From CAZZCN01 sp964652975 (GTDB lineage: Bacteria > Bacillota > Clostridia > Saccharofermentanales > UBA5734): DNA of 13,580 nt. The DNA lies in the NCBI GenBank assembly GCA_964652975.1, contig CAZZCN010000075.1:1-13580 (forward strand), given 5' to 3'. A program made the position numbers and the translations under genes. The notes beneath the pieces were generated by a model that searched no databases, had not been told where the DNA came from, and saw nothing but the letters and a program-made list of their open reading frames with translations. Below, piece by piece: positions 13,483-13,580 of this stretch. The number at the start of each line of letters is the position of its first letter. The stretch's first letter is position 1.

Positions 13483-13512
13483 ATTTTACCATGTTTGAAT
13501 ATTTTGCACTAA
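13483..13512 (-). promoter_or_regulatory. Candidate promoter of the nuoE-nuoF-fdhA-mobA-fdhD cluster
   Basis: On the minus strand TAAAAT (13488-13483) preceded by TGG gives an extended -10 (TGnTAAAAT), with TTAGTG (13512-13507) 18 bp upstream. A second option further up is TTGAAA (13553-13548), a 16-bp gap, then TAAAAA (13531-13526), also with a TGn extension. Either would place the 13446-13472 hairpin and the ACAGT/ACTGT palindrome (13370-13384) in the leader. The whole 13322-13580 region is AT-rich and without a gene; which promoter is real cannot be decided by eye. Confidence 0.3.
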
Positions 13513-13580
13513 CATTATTTTTTTATTTTTATCACATATCCAACACATTTCAACTTTATAATGATGTTATAACAAGAAGA

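Overview
The window reads as chromosome of a strictly anaerobic, fermentative or acetogenic member of the Clostridia (Bacillota). Evidence: strong AGGAGG-type ribosome binding sites, AT-rich intergenic DNA, clostridial-type EtfBA and formate-THF ligase, and a formate dehydrogenase joined to hydrogenase-type (HydB/HydC-like) flavin subunits. I cannot fix a genus. No rRNA, tRNA, CRISPR array, transposase or phage gene was seen. All protein genes belong to one theme: one-carbon (formate / methyl-tetrahydrofolate) metabolism and its redox coupling.

Layout. Bases 1-461 (+): C-terminal part of a methyl-THF:corrinoid-protein methyltransferase. Bases 683-3364 (+): a compact unit metF-etfB-etfA (methylene-THF reductase plus both subunits of an electron-transferring flavoprotein) with its own candidate promoter. 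Bases 3576-5255 (+): fhs, formate-THF ligase, flanked by about 200-bp AT-rich spacers. Bases 5498-6352 (+): a FocA/FNT-family formate channel with a perfect TATAAT box, a palindrome over its -35 region and a leader hairpin. It converges tail-to-tail, with a 10-bp overlap, on a leftward cluster read from right to left as nuoE/hydC - nuoF/hydB - fdhA - mobA - fdhD (13306 down to 6343).

How the genes work together. FdhA (907 aa, Cys-type active site, with a HydA-like chain of Fe-S domains at its N-terminus) plus the HydB- and HydC-like subunits should form a soluble NAD(H)-linked formate dehydrogenase, plausibly an electron-bifurcating ferredoxin/NAD enzyme. MobA and FdhD serve its bis-guanylyl Mo/W cofactor and its sulfuration. 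Formate made or used there can cross the membrane through FocA or be activated by Fhs to formyl-THF. MetF (with EtfBA as a possible electron partner) handles methylene-/methyl-THF, and the methyltransferase passes the methyl group to or from a corrinoid protein. The intermediate enzyme (FolD/FchA) and CODH/ACS are not in the window, so the set could run reductively (acetogenesis) or oxidatively (methyl groups to formate/CO2).

The most unusual items are the metF-etfBA pairing, with no acyl-CoA dehydrogenase in sight, and a 109-nt G-free, A/C-only-rich RNA spacer between nuoF and fdhA that contains a 17-bp tandem duplication. Several tracked reading frames begin upstream of the real start; ribosome binding sites place the starts at 2348 (etfA), 7113 (fdhD), 10543 (fdhA), 12569 (nuoF) and 13306 (nuoE).
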